Assembly (NCBI GenBank): GCA_000023405.1
Contig: CP001643.1
Span: 372,001 to 436,000 of the forward strand
DNA: 64,000 nucleotides
DNA from: Brachybacterium faecium DSM 4810
GTDB lineage: Bacteria; Actinomycetota; Actinomycetes; Actinomycetales; Dermabacteraceae
Reading direction: 5' to 3'
Position numbers and translations under genes: made by a program. Of this stretch, positions 18,172-27,217 are shown in pieces (position 1 is the stretch's first letter; every line of letters begins with the position of its first letter). Under the pieces are notes generated by a model, which saw only the letters and a list, made by a program, of their open reading frames with translations, had not been told where the DNA came from and did not search any database.

Positions 18172-18810
18172 TCAGTCGACGACGCCGAACAGGCGGTCGC
18201 CGGCGTCGCCGAGGCCGGGCACGATGTAGCCCTTCTCGTCGAGCTTCTCGTCGATCGCGGCGGTGACGACTGTGAGGTCGATCGACGGATCGAGCGCCTC
18301 CTCCATCGCCTTCAGGCCCTCGGGGGCGCACAGCAGGGTCACGCAGGTGATGTCCCGCGCGCCGCGCTCGTGCATGTACTCGCACGCGGCGATCAGCGTG
18401 TGGCCGGTGGCGAGCATCGGATCCAGCATGAAGCACTGGCGGCCGGTGAGATCCTCCGGCAGACGGTTCGCGTAGGTGGTGACCTCGAGGGTCTCGTCGT
18501 TGCGCACCATGCCCAGGAAGCCCACCTCCGCGGTGGGCAGCAGGCGGGTGAGGCCGTCGAGCATCCCCAGCCCGGCACGCAGGATCGGCACCACCATCGG
18601 CTTGGGGTTGCTGAGCTTGGTGCCGGTCATCATGGTCACCGGGGTCTCGATCTCCACCGGCGCGACGGCGACGTTGCGGGTCGCCTCGTAGGCGAGCAGC
18701 GTCACCAGCTCGTCGGCGAGCTGGCGGAACACCGAGGAGTGGGTGGCGCGATTGCGCAGCACCGACAGCTTGTGGGCGACGAGCGGGTGGTCGATCTCGA
18801 GAACGCGCAT
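18172..18810 (-). CDS. upp: uracil phosphoribosyltransferase
   Basis: A 212-residue enzyme joining uracil with PRPP to make UMP in pyrimidine salvage. It has the family start ([16 protein letters not shown]), the TGTKLSNPK flexible loop, [12 protein letters not shown], the PRPP-binding motif around [14 protein letters not shown] and the uracil-binding C-terminus [15 protein letters not shown]. Length is typical. The ATG lies six bases after a TAGATT box, suggesting a leaderless transcript. Confidence 0.96.
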   Translation of the reverse strand: MRVLEIDHPLVAHKLSVLRNRATHSSVFRQLADELVTLLAYEATRNVAVAPVEIETPVTMMTGTKLSNPKPMVVPILRAGLGMLDGLTRLLPTAEVGFLGMVRNDETLEVTTYANRLPEDLTGRQCFMLDPMLATGHTLIAACEYMHERGARDITCVTLLCAPEGLKAMEEALDPSIDLTVVTAAIDEKLDEKGYIVPGLGDAGDRLFGVVD

Positions 18811-18816
18811 GGGGGG

Positions 18817-18822
18817 AATCTA
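18817..18822 (-). promoter_or_regulatory. -10 box of leaderless upp promoter
   Basis: On the minus strand TAGATT is followed by six C residues and the upp ATG. The gap of six matches other genes in the window. Confidence 0.5.
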
Positions 18823-18921
18823 CCGGAGCAGCCCGGCCGGAGCCGACGAATGCGCCCCCTGCGGCGGGAGAGCCCGCTCTCACGCGCTCCGCCGTCGCGG
18901 TGCGCGAGCCTCGCTGCCTGA

Positions 18922-19476
<555 letters not shown>

Positions 19477-19562
19477 TCGGCGCGCATCGCCGCCCCCGTC
19501 CTGGCCCCGCTGCGCCTGCTGTCCCCGTCGCGTCGCGCCTGGCCTCCCCATCGCGCTGCGCC

Positions 19563-19662
19563 GGCTGGCTTCCGCCGGTCCCCGGTGCGCTCGCCGGCTG
19601 GCTTCCGCGGGTTCCCGTCGCGCCGCGCCGGCTGGCTTCGGCCGGTCCCCGGTGCGCTCGCC
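19563..19662. repeat. imperfect 33-34-bp tandem repeat, three copies
   Basis: Units at 19563-19595, 19596-19629 and 19630-19662 each begin with GGCTGGCTTC and end in a GC-rich GCC. The unit lengths (33, 34, 33) break any reading frame. They lie in the 577-bp gap between tadA and the ABC transporter, where I see no gene. Confidence 0.7.
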
Positions 19663-19718
19663 GTCTGCCCGGTGTTGCCTCGTCCCGTCTCGTGCGGGCC
19701 CGTGTGGCGTGGAGCGGG

Positions 19719-19794
19719 TTGCATCCACTGGCGCCAGGCCAGCACACGTCCCCATATACGGGCACGTGTGCTGGCACAGCGCCACTGGATGCAA
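19719..19794. repeat. 76-bp near-palindromic element
   Basis: Outer arms 19719-19734 and 19779-19794 match at 15 of 16 positions. Inner arms CCAGCACACGT (19739-19749) and ACGTGTGCTGG (19764-19774) are perfect, closing on a short loop containing ATATA. It would form a long hairpin. It could be a mobile palindromic unit (REP/MITE-like), a terminator for tadA, or a binding site. Confidence 0.7.
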
Positions 19795-20053
19795 GGAGGG
19801 TGGGGCGGTGTCGGCACGGAGCATCGCGTCCTGCGGGCGGGGCGGTGTCGGCATGGAGCGTCGCGTCCTGCGGACGGTCCGGCTCTGCGTGCCGGGCAGG
19901 CGTCTCATCGCGTCCGATCGTTGAGATGACGGGTGGGCGGCGGGGCTCTCCTGCCTACAGTGTCCGGGTCAGCCCCACTCGTCTCGAGACCCGCACCGAT
20001 CCGCTGCAGACGTCGCCGCTGACGCCGACAACGCAGCGCGGTGGAGGAGCCGT

Positions 20054-20839
20054 ATGAAATCCGCCGATCAGGCGACCGTCGTCGCCGAGGACGTCTCGAA
20101 GGTCTTCTTCTCCGGGAGCGACCCGGTGTGGGCGCTCGAGAACTTCTCGCTCACCCTCGAACCGGGCTCCTTCACCTGCATCGTCGGCCCCTCCGGCTGC
20201 GGCAAGTCGACCTTCCTGCGCATCCTCGGCGGGCTCGAGGAGCGCACCGCGGGCGAGGTGACCACCACCGGCGCCGACCACCCCGTGCCGGCGGCGTTCG
20301 TGTTCCAGGAGCACGGCGTCTTCCCCTGGATGACCGTCGAGGAGAACGTCGCCTTCGGCCTGCGGATGACGGGCGTCGGCGCCCGGGAGCGGCGCGCCAC
20401 CGCCCGCGACTGGCTGCACCGGGTGCGCCTGGATTCCTTCGCCGCCTCCTACCCCCATCAGCTCTCCGGCGGCATGCGCCAGCGCGTCGCGATCGCTCGC
20501 GCCTTCGCGACCGGTTCGCCCGTGCTGCTCATGGACGAGCCGCTCGGCGCCCTGGACGCCCAGACCCGCATGCTCATGCAGGAGGAGCTCGTGGCCCTGT
20601 GGGAGGCCGAGCGCAAGACGGTGCTCATGGTCACCCACGACATCGACGAGGCGATCATCCTCGGCGACCGCATCATCGTCATGTCCGGGCGGCCCGGCAC
20701 CCTGCGCGAGGACATCACCGTCCCCTTCCCCCGCCCCCGCTCCGTCGACATCGAGAGCACCCGCGAGTTCGGTGAGCTGCGCTCGCGCATCTGGAACCTG
20801 CTGCGCGACGACGTCCGCACCGCCGAGGAGAGAGCATGA
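20054..20839 (+). CDS. ABC transporter ATPase, nitrate/sulfonate/taurine (SsuB/TauB) type
   Basis: A 261-residue nucleotide-binding subunit with Walker A GPSGCGKST (about 44-52), Q-loop FQEHGVFPWM, signature LSGGMRQR, Walker B VLLMDEPLGALD and the H-loop THDIDEA. The FPWMTV segment is typical of the SsuB/TauB group. ATG has a GGTGGAGGAG site. The first gene of a three-gene importer; its stop overlaps the permease start by 4 bp. Substrate is not determinable: sulfonate, nitrate, pyrimidine precursor and others use this family. Confidence 0.9.
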   Translation: MKSADQATVVAEDVSKVFFSGSDPVWALENFSLTLEPGSFTCIVGPSGCGKSTFLRILGGLEERTAGEVTTTGADHPVPAAFVFQEHGVFPWMTVEENVAFGLRMTGVGARERRATARDWLHRVRLDSFAASYPHQLSGGMRQRVAIARAFATGSPVLLMDEPLGALDAQTRMLMQEELVALWEAERKTVLMVTHDIDEAIILGDRIIVMSGRPGTLREDITVPFPRPRSVDIESTREFGELRSRIWNLLRDDVRTAEERA

Positions 20840-21672
20840 CCACCCCGACCGCCACCGGCCGCGACCAGCGCACCCTCGAGGCCGCGCGCGCCCACCGTGC
20901 CCGCGAGAACCGCCTGCGCACCCGCGATCTGGCGCTGTCCATCGCGGCGCCCGTGCTGCTGGTGGTGCTGTGGGAGCTGTGCGCCCGGGCGCTCATCATC
21001 GACCCGCGCTTCTTCCCGGCACCCACCCGCATCCTCAGCGCCGGCGTGGACATGGTGCGCACCGGAGAGCTGTGGGAGCACACCGGCCCCACCCTCATGC
21101 GGCTGCTCGTCGGCGGCGGTCTCGGCGCGCTCGCCGGGATCGTGGTGGGCCTGCTCATGGGCTCCTCCCGGGCGCTGAACGCGGCGCTCGGACCGCTGTT
21201 CTCCGCCCTGTACCCGCTGCCCAAGATCGCGATCTTCCCGATCCTGCTGATGATCTTCGGCCCCACCGAGACGCCGAAGATCATCGCCGTGTTCATCACG
21301 ACGTTCTTCATCCTGCAGATCAACACCGTCTCCGGCGTGTGGGCGATCGACCGCAAGCTCCTCGAGGCGGGCACCGCCTACGGCGCGACCGGCTTCGCCC
21401 GCTTCCGCTTCGTGGTGCTGCCCGGGGCGATGCCCTTCGTCTTCTCGGGGTTGCGCACCGCCACCGGCACCGCCGTCGTGGTGGTCACCGCCGTGGAGTT
21501 CACCGGCGCCACCACCACCGGGCTCGGCTACCTGATCTGGAACTCCTGGCAGCTGTTCATCCCGGAGAAGCTCTACGTGGGCCTGCTGGTGATCGGCATC
21601 ATCGGCGCCGTGCTCACCACCATCCTCAGCCGCTCCGAGAAGCTGCTGCTGCCCTGGCGGCGCGAACGCTGA
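20836..21672 (+). CDS. ABC transporter permease, SsuC/TauC type
   Basis: A 278-residue inner-membrane subunit with about six hydrophobic helices and the BPD_transp EAA-like loop (ATAYGATGFARFRFVVLPGA region) that docks on the ATPase. The N-terminal ~35 residues are a charged cytoplasmic extension. The ATG overlaps the ATPase stop (ATGA). It partners with the lipoprotein encoded 144 bp downstream. Confidence 0.9.
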   Translation: MTTPTATGRDQRTLEAARAHRARENRLRTRDLALSIAAPVLLVVLWELCARALIIDPRFFPAPTRILSAGVDMVRTGELWEHTGPTLMRLLVGGGLGALAGIVVGLLMGSSRALNAALGPLFSALYPLPKIAIFPILLMIFGPTETPKIIAVFITTFFILQINTVSGVWAIDRKLLEAGTAYGATGFARFRFVVLPGAMPFVFSGLRTATGTAVVVVTAVEFTGATTTGLGYLIWNSWQLFIPEKLYVGLLVIGIIGAVLTTILSRSEKLLLPWRRER

Positions 21673-21676
21673 CCCC

Positions 21677-21732
21677 GCGCCGCTGAGCCGGCGCCGCTGA
21701 GCCGGCCCCGCTGAGCCGGCCCCGCTGAGCCC
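21677..21732. repeat. 14-bp tandem repeat, four copies
   Basis: Units of G-S-CCGCTGAGCCG type at 21677, 21691, 21705 and 21719, directly after the permease stop and before the binding-protein gene. Each contains CCGCTGAGCC. The 144-bp gap holds nothing else I recognise. Confidence 0.8.
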
Positions 21733-21816
21733 GCGCCGCGGGCACCGGCCCGCCCGGCCCCGGGCCGCACCGCCCGCCCTCGACCACCGAAGTCCCCTCC
21801 ACCCCAAGGAACCACG

Positions 21817-22833
21817 ATGCGACGTCGCACCCTCCTGTCCCTCGCCTCCGCCACCGCGCTCGGCGGCGCCCTCGCCGCCTGCGGCCCCGCCGTGACCGGC
21901 GAGGACCCCGACTCCGGCGGCGGCGCCTCCGGCACCGTGCGCGTGGGCCACGTGCCCTCGACCCTCTTCGCGCCGCTGTACGTCGCCGACGCGATGGGCT
22001 GCTTCGAGGACGCCGGCATCACCGTCGAGCTCACCCCGCTGAAGTCCGGGCAGGACGGCATCCCGATGCTCTCCAACGACCAGCTCGACGTGATGATCGC
22101 CGGCTTCAGCGCCGGCATGTTCAACGCCCTGGACCAGGGCCTGGCCTTCAAGATCGTCGGCTCGATGGGCATCTCCCCGGGCGATCCCGAGAACTCCCCG
22201 ACCGCGCTCGAGGTCAGCCAGTCGCTCCTGGACGACGGCTCCGTCGCCACCGTCGCGGACCTCAAGGGCCGCACCATCGGCGTCGCCGGCGGCCCCGGCG
22301 CGACCGGCGGCTACCTGCTCGCGGCGATGCTCGAGGAGGACGGGCTCACCCTCGCCGACGTCGAGATCTCCAACCTCTCCACCCCGGATCAGGAGCCCGC
22401 CCTGACCAACGGCTCGATCGACGCGGCGACCCCGTCGGCCCCGTTCTCCAGCGCGATGGAGGAGGCCGGCGTCGCCTCCCCGATCGCGGTCCCGGCCCAG
22501 GGCACCACCGGCACCGGCGTGCTCTACTCCGAGACCTTCCTCGGCGCCGAGCTCGCCCAGAGCTTCTTCACCGCCCTCGCCCAGGGCGCGCAGGAGCTCG
22601 CCGAGGACGGCAAGCAGACCGACGAGGTGTACGAGATCCTCGCCGAGACCCTCGGCCAGGACATCGACGTGCTGAAGTCCGCGCCGATGTACGCCTACCT
22701 GCCGGATCTCGCGCCGCAGCCCGATCAGCTCGAGGCCATGCAGGACGTGTGGCTCGGCGCCGGGCAGATCTCCTACTCCGACCCGATCGACGTGGCCACC
22801 GTGGTGGACGCGAGCTTCGCCGAGGGTGCCTGA
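21817..22833 (+). CDS. ABC transporter substrate-binding lipoprotein (SsuA/NMT1-like)
   Basis: A 338-residue protein with an RRRTLLSL n-region and lipobox LAAC (Cys about 22), so it is lipid-anchored outside the membrane. The mature part follows the NMT1/SsuA/TauA pattern: an initial VRVGHVPSTLFAPLYVADAMG strand-helix, a middle GRTIGVAGGPGATGG loop and a two-lobe layout. It delivers ligand to the permease upstream. Ligand identity is not readable from sequence. Converges on the response regulator gene across 103 bp of GC-rich filler. Confidence 0.9.
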   Translation: MRRRTLLSLASATALGGALAACGPAVTGEDPDSGGGASGTVRVGHVPSTLFAPLYVADAMGCFEDAGITVELTPLKSGQDGIPMLSNDQLDVMIAGFSAGMFNALDQGLAFKIVGSMGISPGDPENSPTALEVSQSLLDDGSVATVADLKGRTIGVAGGPGATGGYLLAAMLEEDGLTLADVEISNLSTPDQEPALTNGSIDAATPSAPFSSAMEEAGVASPIAVPAQGTTGTGVLYSETFLGAELAQSFFTALAQGAQELAEDGKQTDEVYEILAETLGQDIDVLKSAPMYAYLPDLAPQPDQLEAMQDVWLGAGQISYSDPIDVATVVDASFAEGA

Positions 22834-22936
22834 GCCGCGCCGCTCCCGCTCGCGCGCCGTCCCGTGCCGCCTCGGCTCGCGCGCCGTCGCGCGGCGCTCC
22901 CGTCTCGCCCCGCGCCGCGCGCTCTCCCGCTGAGGC

Positions 22937-23398
22937 TCAGATCCAGCCCTGGCGGCGGCCGGCGGCGACCGAGCGCACCGCCCGGGCCAGCTGATCGGCC
23001 GAGGACGTCTTGGGCAGGAAGCCCAGCACCCCCTGGGCGAGGGCGCGCTTGAGATAGCCGGGCCGCGCGTGCGAGGTGAGGACCAGGCAGCGCGTGGCGG
23101 GGGAGGCCTCGCCGATCCGCGCCGCCAGCTCGAGGCCGTCCCCGTCGGGCAGCTGCAGGTCCAGCACCGCGACGTCCGGCTGCACGGCCTCGGCCAGGCA
23201 CAGGCCGTCCGCGACCGTCGCCGCCTCCCCGCGCACGTCGAGGTCGGCCTCGAGCGAGAGCATCGTGGCCAGCGCCGAGCGGATCAGGTTCTCGTCGTCC
23301 ACGAGGATCACGCGCAGCGCCGCATCGGCCGGCTCGGACGCCTGGGCGGGGCTGGTGCCGGGTTCGGGGCTGGTGCGGGAGTCGCGGGCGGGGCTCAT
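22937..23398 (-). CDS. NarL/FixJ-type response regulator, receiver domain only
   Basis: A 153-residue protein. After a ~25-residue Pro/Ser-rich head it contains a full receiver: acidic pair VDDEN, phospho-acceptor Asp in VAVLDLQLPDGDG, Thr/Ser in LVLTSH and Lys in LPKTSS. Family members continue after the GRR turn into a LuxR helix-turn-helix of about 65 residues; here the frame stops three residues later (QGWI, then TGA) and no HTH is found in any frame downstream. It is either a genuine single-domain regulator or a truncated gene. The start overlaps the kinase stop by 4 bp. Confidence 0.85.
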   Translation of the reverse strand: MSPARDSRTSPEPGTSPAQASEPADAALRVILVDDENLIRSALATMLSLEADLDVRGEAATVADGLCLAEAVQPDVAVLDLQLPDGDGLELAARIGEASPATRCLVLTSHARPGYLKRALAQGVLGFLPKTSSADQLARAVRSVAAGRRQGWI

Positions 23399-24561
23399 CG
23401 GGGATCTCCGGGCGGGTCGAAGCGGACATCGAGGGTGAACAGGCCGGCGTCGCGGTGCACGCTCAGCGCGGAGGTGTCGCCGAGCCGCTCGCGCATCCCG
23501 GTCAGGCCGCTGCCCTCGGGCACCTCGCCCTGGCCGGGCGCACCGTCGTTGACCAGGGTGATCGCGTCGCGGCCCAGCGTGATCGTCACGACCGAGGGAT
23601 CCGCATGGCGCAGGATGTTGGTGCCGGCCTCGCGCAGCACCCAGGCCGCGGTGCCGGCGTGGCGGGCGGGGACGTCCGCAGCGCTGCCGTGGATCGTGAC
23701 CACCGCCTGCGCCGAGCGGAGCAGTGAGGCGGTGCCGCGCAGCTCGGTGGCGAGATCCGCCTCCCGGTAGCCGCGCACCAGGCTGCGGATCTCGGCGAGG
23801 GAGGTGCGGGCGATCTGCGCGACCTCCCGCCCGTGCTCCACGGCCCGCGGATCCTGCCGCTCGGCCAGCTGGGCCACCAGCTCGGACTTCACCGCGATCA
23901 CCGAGAGGTCGCGCCCGGTGACGTCGTGCAGGTCCCGGGCGAAGCGCAGCCGCTCCTCGGCCACGGCCAGAGCGGCCTGCGCCTCGCGGGCGACGTCGAG
24001 CTCGCGCACCATCGCGGCGAGCCACAGCGACAGGCGCACCATCAGCACCGCCGCGAAGATCAGGGCCGCACAGGTGCTGGCCGTCCCGGGCGAGCCGCCG
24101 AGCAGCACGATGAGCACGCCGACGAGCAGCGACCCCGCGAGCCCGAGCTCCCACCGCCACCGCATGGTGACCAGCGCGACCAGCAGCGACATCGAGACCA
24201 GCAGCATCCGCGGCTCGGCGCCGCCGGCCACCGCCGCACCGATCACGAGCGTGGGCACGGCAGTGAGCAGCAGGGAGAGGTCCGAGGGGAGCACGCCCAC
24301 GCGGGGCAGGTCCCAGCGGTCCCGCGAGCTGCTCACGCCCTCCGTGGACCAGGCCCGCATCGTGCGCCACCCGGACCAGGCGCCGACGGCGATCTGGACG
24401 AGGAGCAGCGCGGAGAGCGCCGGATGCCCGGAGAACTGCTGGCGGAGCCCGAACTCGAGGAAGACGCCGACGCCCAGCGGCAGCATCATCAGCACCACGA
24501 GGATGGACCACGCCGTGTAGGCGTAGAACACGCTCCACTGGCGGCCTGTGCTCGTGTCCAC
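23395..24561 (-). CDS. two-component sensor histidine kinase (HisKA_3, NarL partner)
   Basis: A 388-residue membrane kinase. GTG 24561 is chosen for its AGGAGG site six bases upstream. About five to six hydrophobic helices occupy residues 15-190, then a short coiled linker leads to the HisKA_3 box with phospho-acceptor His in ARDLHDVTGRDLS, and a HATPase_c domain with N-box REAGTNILRHA and G-box GSGLTGMRERLG. It should phosphorylate the adjacent receiver protein. The stimulus is unknown; no extracytoplasmic domain is large enough to suggest one. Confidence 0.92.
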   Translation of the reverse strand: MDTSTGRQWSVFYAYTAWSILVVLMMLPLGVGVFLEFGLRQQFSGHPALSALLLVQIAVGAWSGWRTMRAWSTEGVSSSRDRWDLPRVGVLPSDLSLLLTAVPTLVIGAAVAGGAEPRMLLVSMSLLVALVTMRWRWELGLAGSLLVGVLIVLLGGSPGTASTCAALIFAAVLMVRLSLWLAAMVRELDVAREAQAALAVAEERLRFARDLHDVTGRDLSVIAVKSELVAQLAERQDPRAVEHGREVAQIARTSLAEIRSLVRGYREADLATELRGTASLLRSAQAVVTIHGSAADVPARHAGTAAWVLREAGTNILRHADPSVVTITLGRDAITLVNDGAPGQGEVPEGSGLTGMRERLGDTSALSVHRDAGLFTLDVRFDPPGDPR

Positions 24562-24632
24562 GTGAGTCCTCCTGATCGGTCGAAGGGAGCCTAGCCGGTC
24601 GGGGGCGGCGCGCTGTGGCCCGGGGTCGCTGG

Positions 24633-25142
24633 TCAGACGATCGCGCTGAGGAACAGGCTGCCGAAGGCGCCGAACAGCACGCCCCAGGCGATGATCGAGA
24701 TGCCCATCCACAGGTAGACCGTGCGCCGCGCGGCGCCGAGCGCCACGAGCGCGGGGCCGGAGAGCTGCGAGGCGACCACGAGCGGGCCCAGCAGGCACAC
24801 CCCGGGCACCCCGTACTTCGCCAGCGCCGCGGCCACCTTCTGCCGGAACCGCGAGGGCTGCCGGGCCGCCCCGACCGTCTCGGTGCGGCGGCCGCGCCGC
24901 GCGGTGGCCGCCTCCCGCGCCCGACCGGACAGGGCGACCACGGCGAAGGTCGACAGCAGGTTCCCGACCACCGCCGCGGGGATCGCGAGCAGCGGCGGGA
25001 TGCCGAGGGACGTTCCCAGGAAGCTTCCCAGGTAGGACTCGATGAAGGGGATCGCCCCGGCGGGCACGAGGGCGAGCAGCTGCTGCCACGGCTCGAGGCC
25101 GGAGACGAGGGAGTGGAGGCTGACGAGGAGGTCCTGGAACAT
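24633..25142 (-). CDS. small multidrug-export family membrane protein
   Basis: A 169-residue integral membrane protein (Sm_multidrug_ex family), with ATG 25142 placed seven bases after GAAGGA. Four to five hydrophobic segments are seen, including the conserved FIESYLGSFLGTSLGIPP near the N-terminus and KYGVPGVCLLGPLVVAS in the middle, separated by a basic cytoplasmic loop. Despite the family name, export activity is poorly proven; relation to DedA-like proteins is likely. It lies upstream of the histidine kinase on the same strand, 71 bp away. Confidence 0.8.
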   Translation of the reverse strand: MFQDLLVSLHSLVSGLEPWQQLLALVPAGAIPFIESYLGSFLGTSLGIPPLLAIPAAVVGNLLSTFAVVALSGRAREAATARRGRRTETVGAARQPSRFRQKVAAALAKYGVPGVCLLGPLVVASQLSGPALVALGAARRTVYLWMGISIIAWGVLFGAFGSLFLSAIV

Positions 25143-25431
25143 GAGGTGTCCTTCGAGGAGCGGGCCGGCGGTGGATGATGGCTCCACTGTTCCGGGATCC
25201 GCCGCTGACCAGTAGGGCGCCGCCTCACCACTGGCCCATGAGAAATGTCAGGCCCCGGGCGCCAGCGCGGTCGGCGGGCCCGGCCGGTGGGAGGACGCGG
25301 CACGGGCGGACGACGGCGAGAGGCCCCTGGCTGTGACGCCGTCCACAGCGCGACCTGCGGGGGCGTGATCTTTGTGTCTCTGGATGAACTTGTGCTCCGC
25401 CCGGGGCCGCCGTGGGTGCTTGACTTCCGGG

Positions 25432-26448
25432 GTGATCACTCTCGATGGCCTCACGAAGGTCTTCCCCGCGCCGGGTGGGGGAGACCCCGTCGTCGCGCTC
25501 GACGGGATCGATCTCCATCTCGAACCCGGCCGCATCCACGGCATCGTCGGCCGCTCCGGCGCCGGCAAGTCGACGCTCATCCGCTGCCTCACCGGGCTCG
25601 AGAAGCCCACCTCCGGGCGCGTCGAGGTCGACGGCACCGACGTGGCCGCCCTCGAGGGGCGGGCCCTGCGCGCCGCGCGCCGCAACATCGGCATGGTGTT
25701 CCAGCACGCGAACCTGCTGGACTCCCGCACCGCCGCCCAGAACATCGCCCACCCGCTCGAGATCGCGGGCGTGCCCCGCGCCGAGCGGGAGCGTCGCGTC
25801 GCCGAGCTGGTCGAGCTCGTCGGCCTCGGCGGGCGCGAGCACAACCACCCCGCCCAGCTCTCCGGCGGCCAGATCCAGCGCGTCGGCATCGCCCGCGGGC
25901 TCGCGGCCGAGCCGAAGGTGCTGCTGTGCGATGAGCCCACCAGCGCGCTCGACGGCTCCACCACCCGCCAGATCCTGCGCCTGCTCGGCGACCTGCGCGA
26001 ACGGCTCGGCATCACCGTCGTGATCATCACCCACGAGATGGCCGTGGTGCGCGAGGTGTGCGACACCGTGACCCTGCTGCAGGACGGCCGCATCACCCAG
26101 ACCGGCGATCTCCTCGACGTCGCCGCGGACCCGCACGGCCCGCTGAGCTCCGAGCTGATCCCGCTGCCGCCGGCGCCCACCGGGATCGACGCGCTGGTCG
26201 TCAACTGCGACTACGGCGACTCCGAGCGGTTCCGCACCACCGAGGACCTGATCCGCCTGGCCGAGGAGTACGAGGCCGAGGCCACGCTCGTGGCCGGGAC
26301 CATCGAGACCATCGGCGGCCGCCAGGTGGGGCGGGTGCAGCTCGCTCTGCGCAACCGCTCCGGCGTCGCCATCAGCGCCGAGGGCCTCGCGGCCTTCCTG
26401 GCGGAGCTCGAGGCGGCCGGCGTGGCCGCGAAGGAGGTGACCGCGTGA
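25432..26448 (+). CDS. metN: methionine ABC importer ATPase MetN
   Basis: A 338-residue ATPase from GTG 25432. Walker A GRSGAGKST, Q-loop VFQHANLLDSRT, signature LSGGQIQR, Walker B VLLCDEPTSALD and H-loop THEMAVV are in order. The last ~80 residues (from VVNCDYG) form the NIL/ACT-like regulatory domain that senses intracellular methionine in MetN. An upstream TTG/GTG would add an unlikely Cys-rich head. The 289-bp gap before it contains no gene and no SAM riboswitch I could confirm. Couples to the permease via a GTGA overlap. Confidence 0.92.
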   Translation: MITLDGLTKVFPAPGGGDPVVALDGIDLHLEPGRIHGIVGRSGAGKSTLIRCLTGLEKPTSGRVEVDGTDVAALEGRALRAARRNIGMVFQHANLLDSRTAAQNIAHPLEIAGVPRAERERRVAELVELVGLGGREHNHPAQLSGGQIQRVGIARGLAAEPKVLLCDEPTSALDGSTTRQILRLLGDLRERLGITVVIITHEMAVVREVCDTVTLLQDGRITQTGDLLDVAADPHGPLSSELIPLPPAPTGIDALVVNCDYGDSERFRTTEDLIRLAEEYEAEATLVAGTIETIGGRQVGRVQLALRNRSGVAISAEGLAAFLAELEAAGVAAKEVTA

Positions 26449-27146
26449 TCGAGACCGTGCAGGAGTGGCTGCAGAACCCGCTGCTGACCCGCTGGGAGGG
26501 CGGCCCCTGGCAGGCCACCGTCGTCACCCTCTACATGACCGCGGTGACCATGGTGCTCACGGTGCTGCTGGGCCTGCCGCTCGGGGTGGCGCTGTTCGAG
26601 ACCGACGACTCCGCCTCCCCGCTGGTGCGCCGCCTCAACCAGGTCACCGGCTTCGTGGTCAACGTGCTGCGCTCCTTCCCGTTCTTCATCCTGATCATCG
26701 CGCTGATCCCCCTCACCGCCGCGATCACCGGACGCTCCACCGGGCCCAACGCGGCGATGATCGCGCTGACCATCGCCGCGGTGCCCTTCGCCGCGCGCCT
26801 GTTCGAGCTGAACCTGCGCGAGATCCCGGCCGGGAAGATCGAGGCGGTGCGGATGATGGGCGCCAGCCGCTGGCAGGTGATCCGCCAGGTGCTGATCCCC
26901 GAGGCGCTGCCCGGGATCATCGGCTCGATCACCACCACCACGATCGCCGTCATCGGCTACACCGCGATGGCCGGCTCCGTGAACGCGGGCGGCCTGGGCC
27001 AGCTCGCGTACAACCGCGGCTACACCGGCTACCAGACCGAGATCATCATCGTCACCGTCATCCTGCTGATCATCATCGTGATCCTCGTGCAGCAGCTCGG
27101 CGACCGGCTCGCGCGCGCGGTCGACCACCGCGCCCGCACCGCCTGA
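26445..27146 (+). CDS. metI: methionine ABC importer permease MetI
   Basis: A 233-residue permease with five hydrophobic helices and the ABC-docking loop (KIEAVRMMGASRWQVIRQVLIP). GTG 26445 has a near-perfect AAGGAGGTGA ribosome site and overlaps metN's stop. The sequence MAGSVNAGGLGQLAYNRGY is characteristic of MetI. Works with MetN and MetQ for L/D-methionine uptake. Confidence 0.94.
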   Translation: MIETVQEWLQNPLLTRWEGGPWQATVVTLYMTAVTMVLTVLLGLPLGVALFETDDSASPLVRRLNQVTGFVVNVLRSFPFFILIIALIPLTAAITGRSTGPNAAMIALTIAAVPFAARLFELNLREIPAGKIEAVRMMGASRWQVIRQVLIPEALPGIIGSITTTTIAVIGYTAMAGSVNAGGLGQLAYNRGYTGYQTEIIIVTVILLIIIVILVQQLGDRLARAVDHRARTA

Positions 27147-27217
27147 CCCCGCTCGCCCCGACGACGCCCCGTTCCGTCCCATCCCATCCCCCCCCGACAC
27201 ATCCCCTGGAGGACCCC

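Noticed and set aside
25200..25431. Possible SAM riboswitch before metN
   Set aside because: Fragments such as CAGGCCCCGG resemble SAM-IV pieces, but the core pairing and the GCAACCC-type segment are missing.
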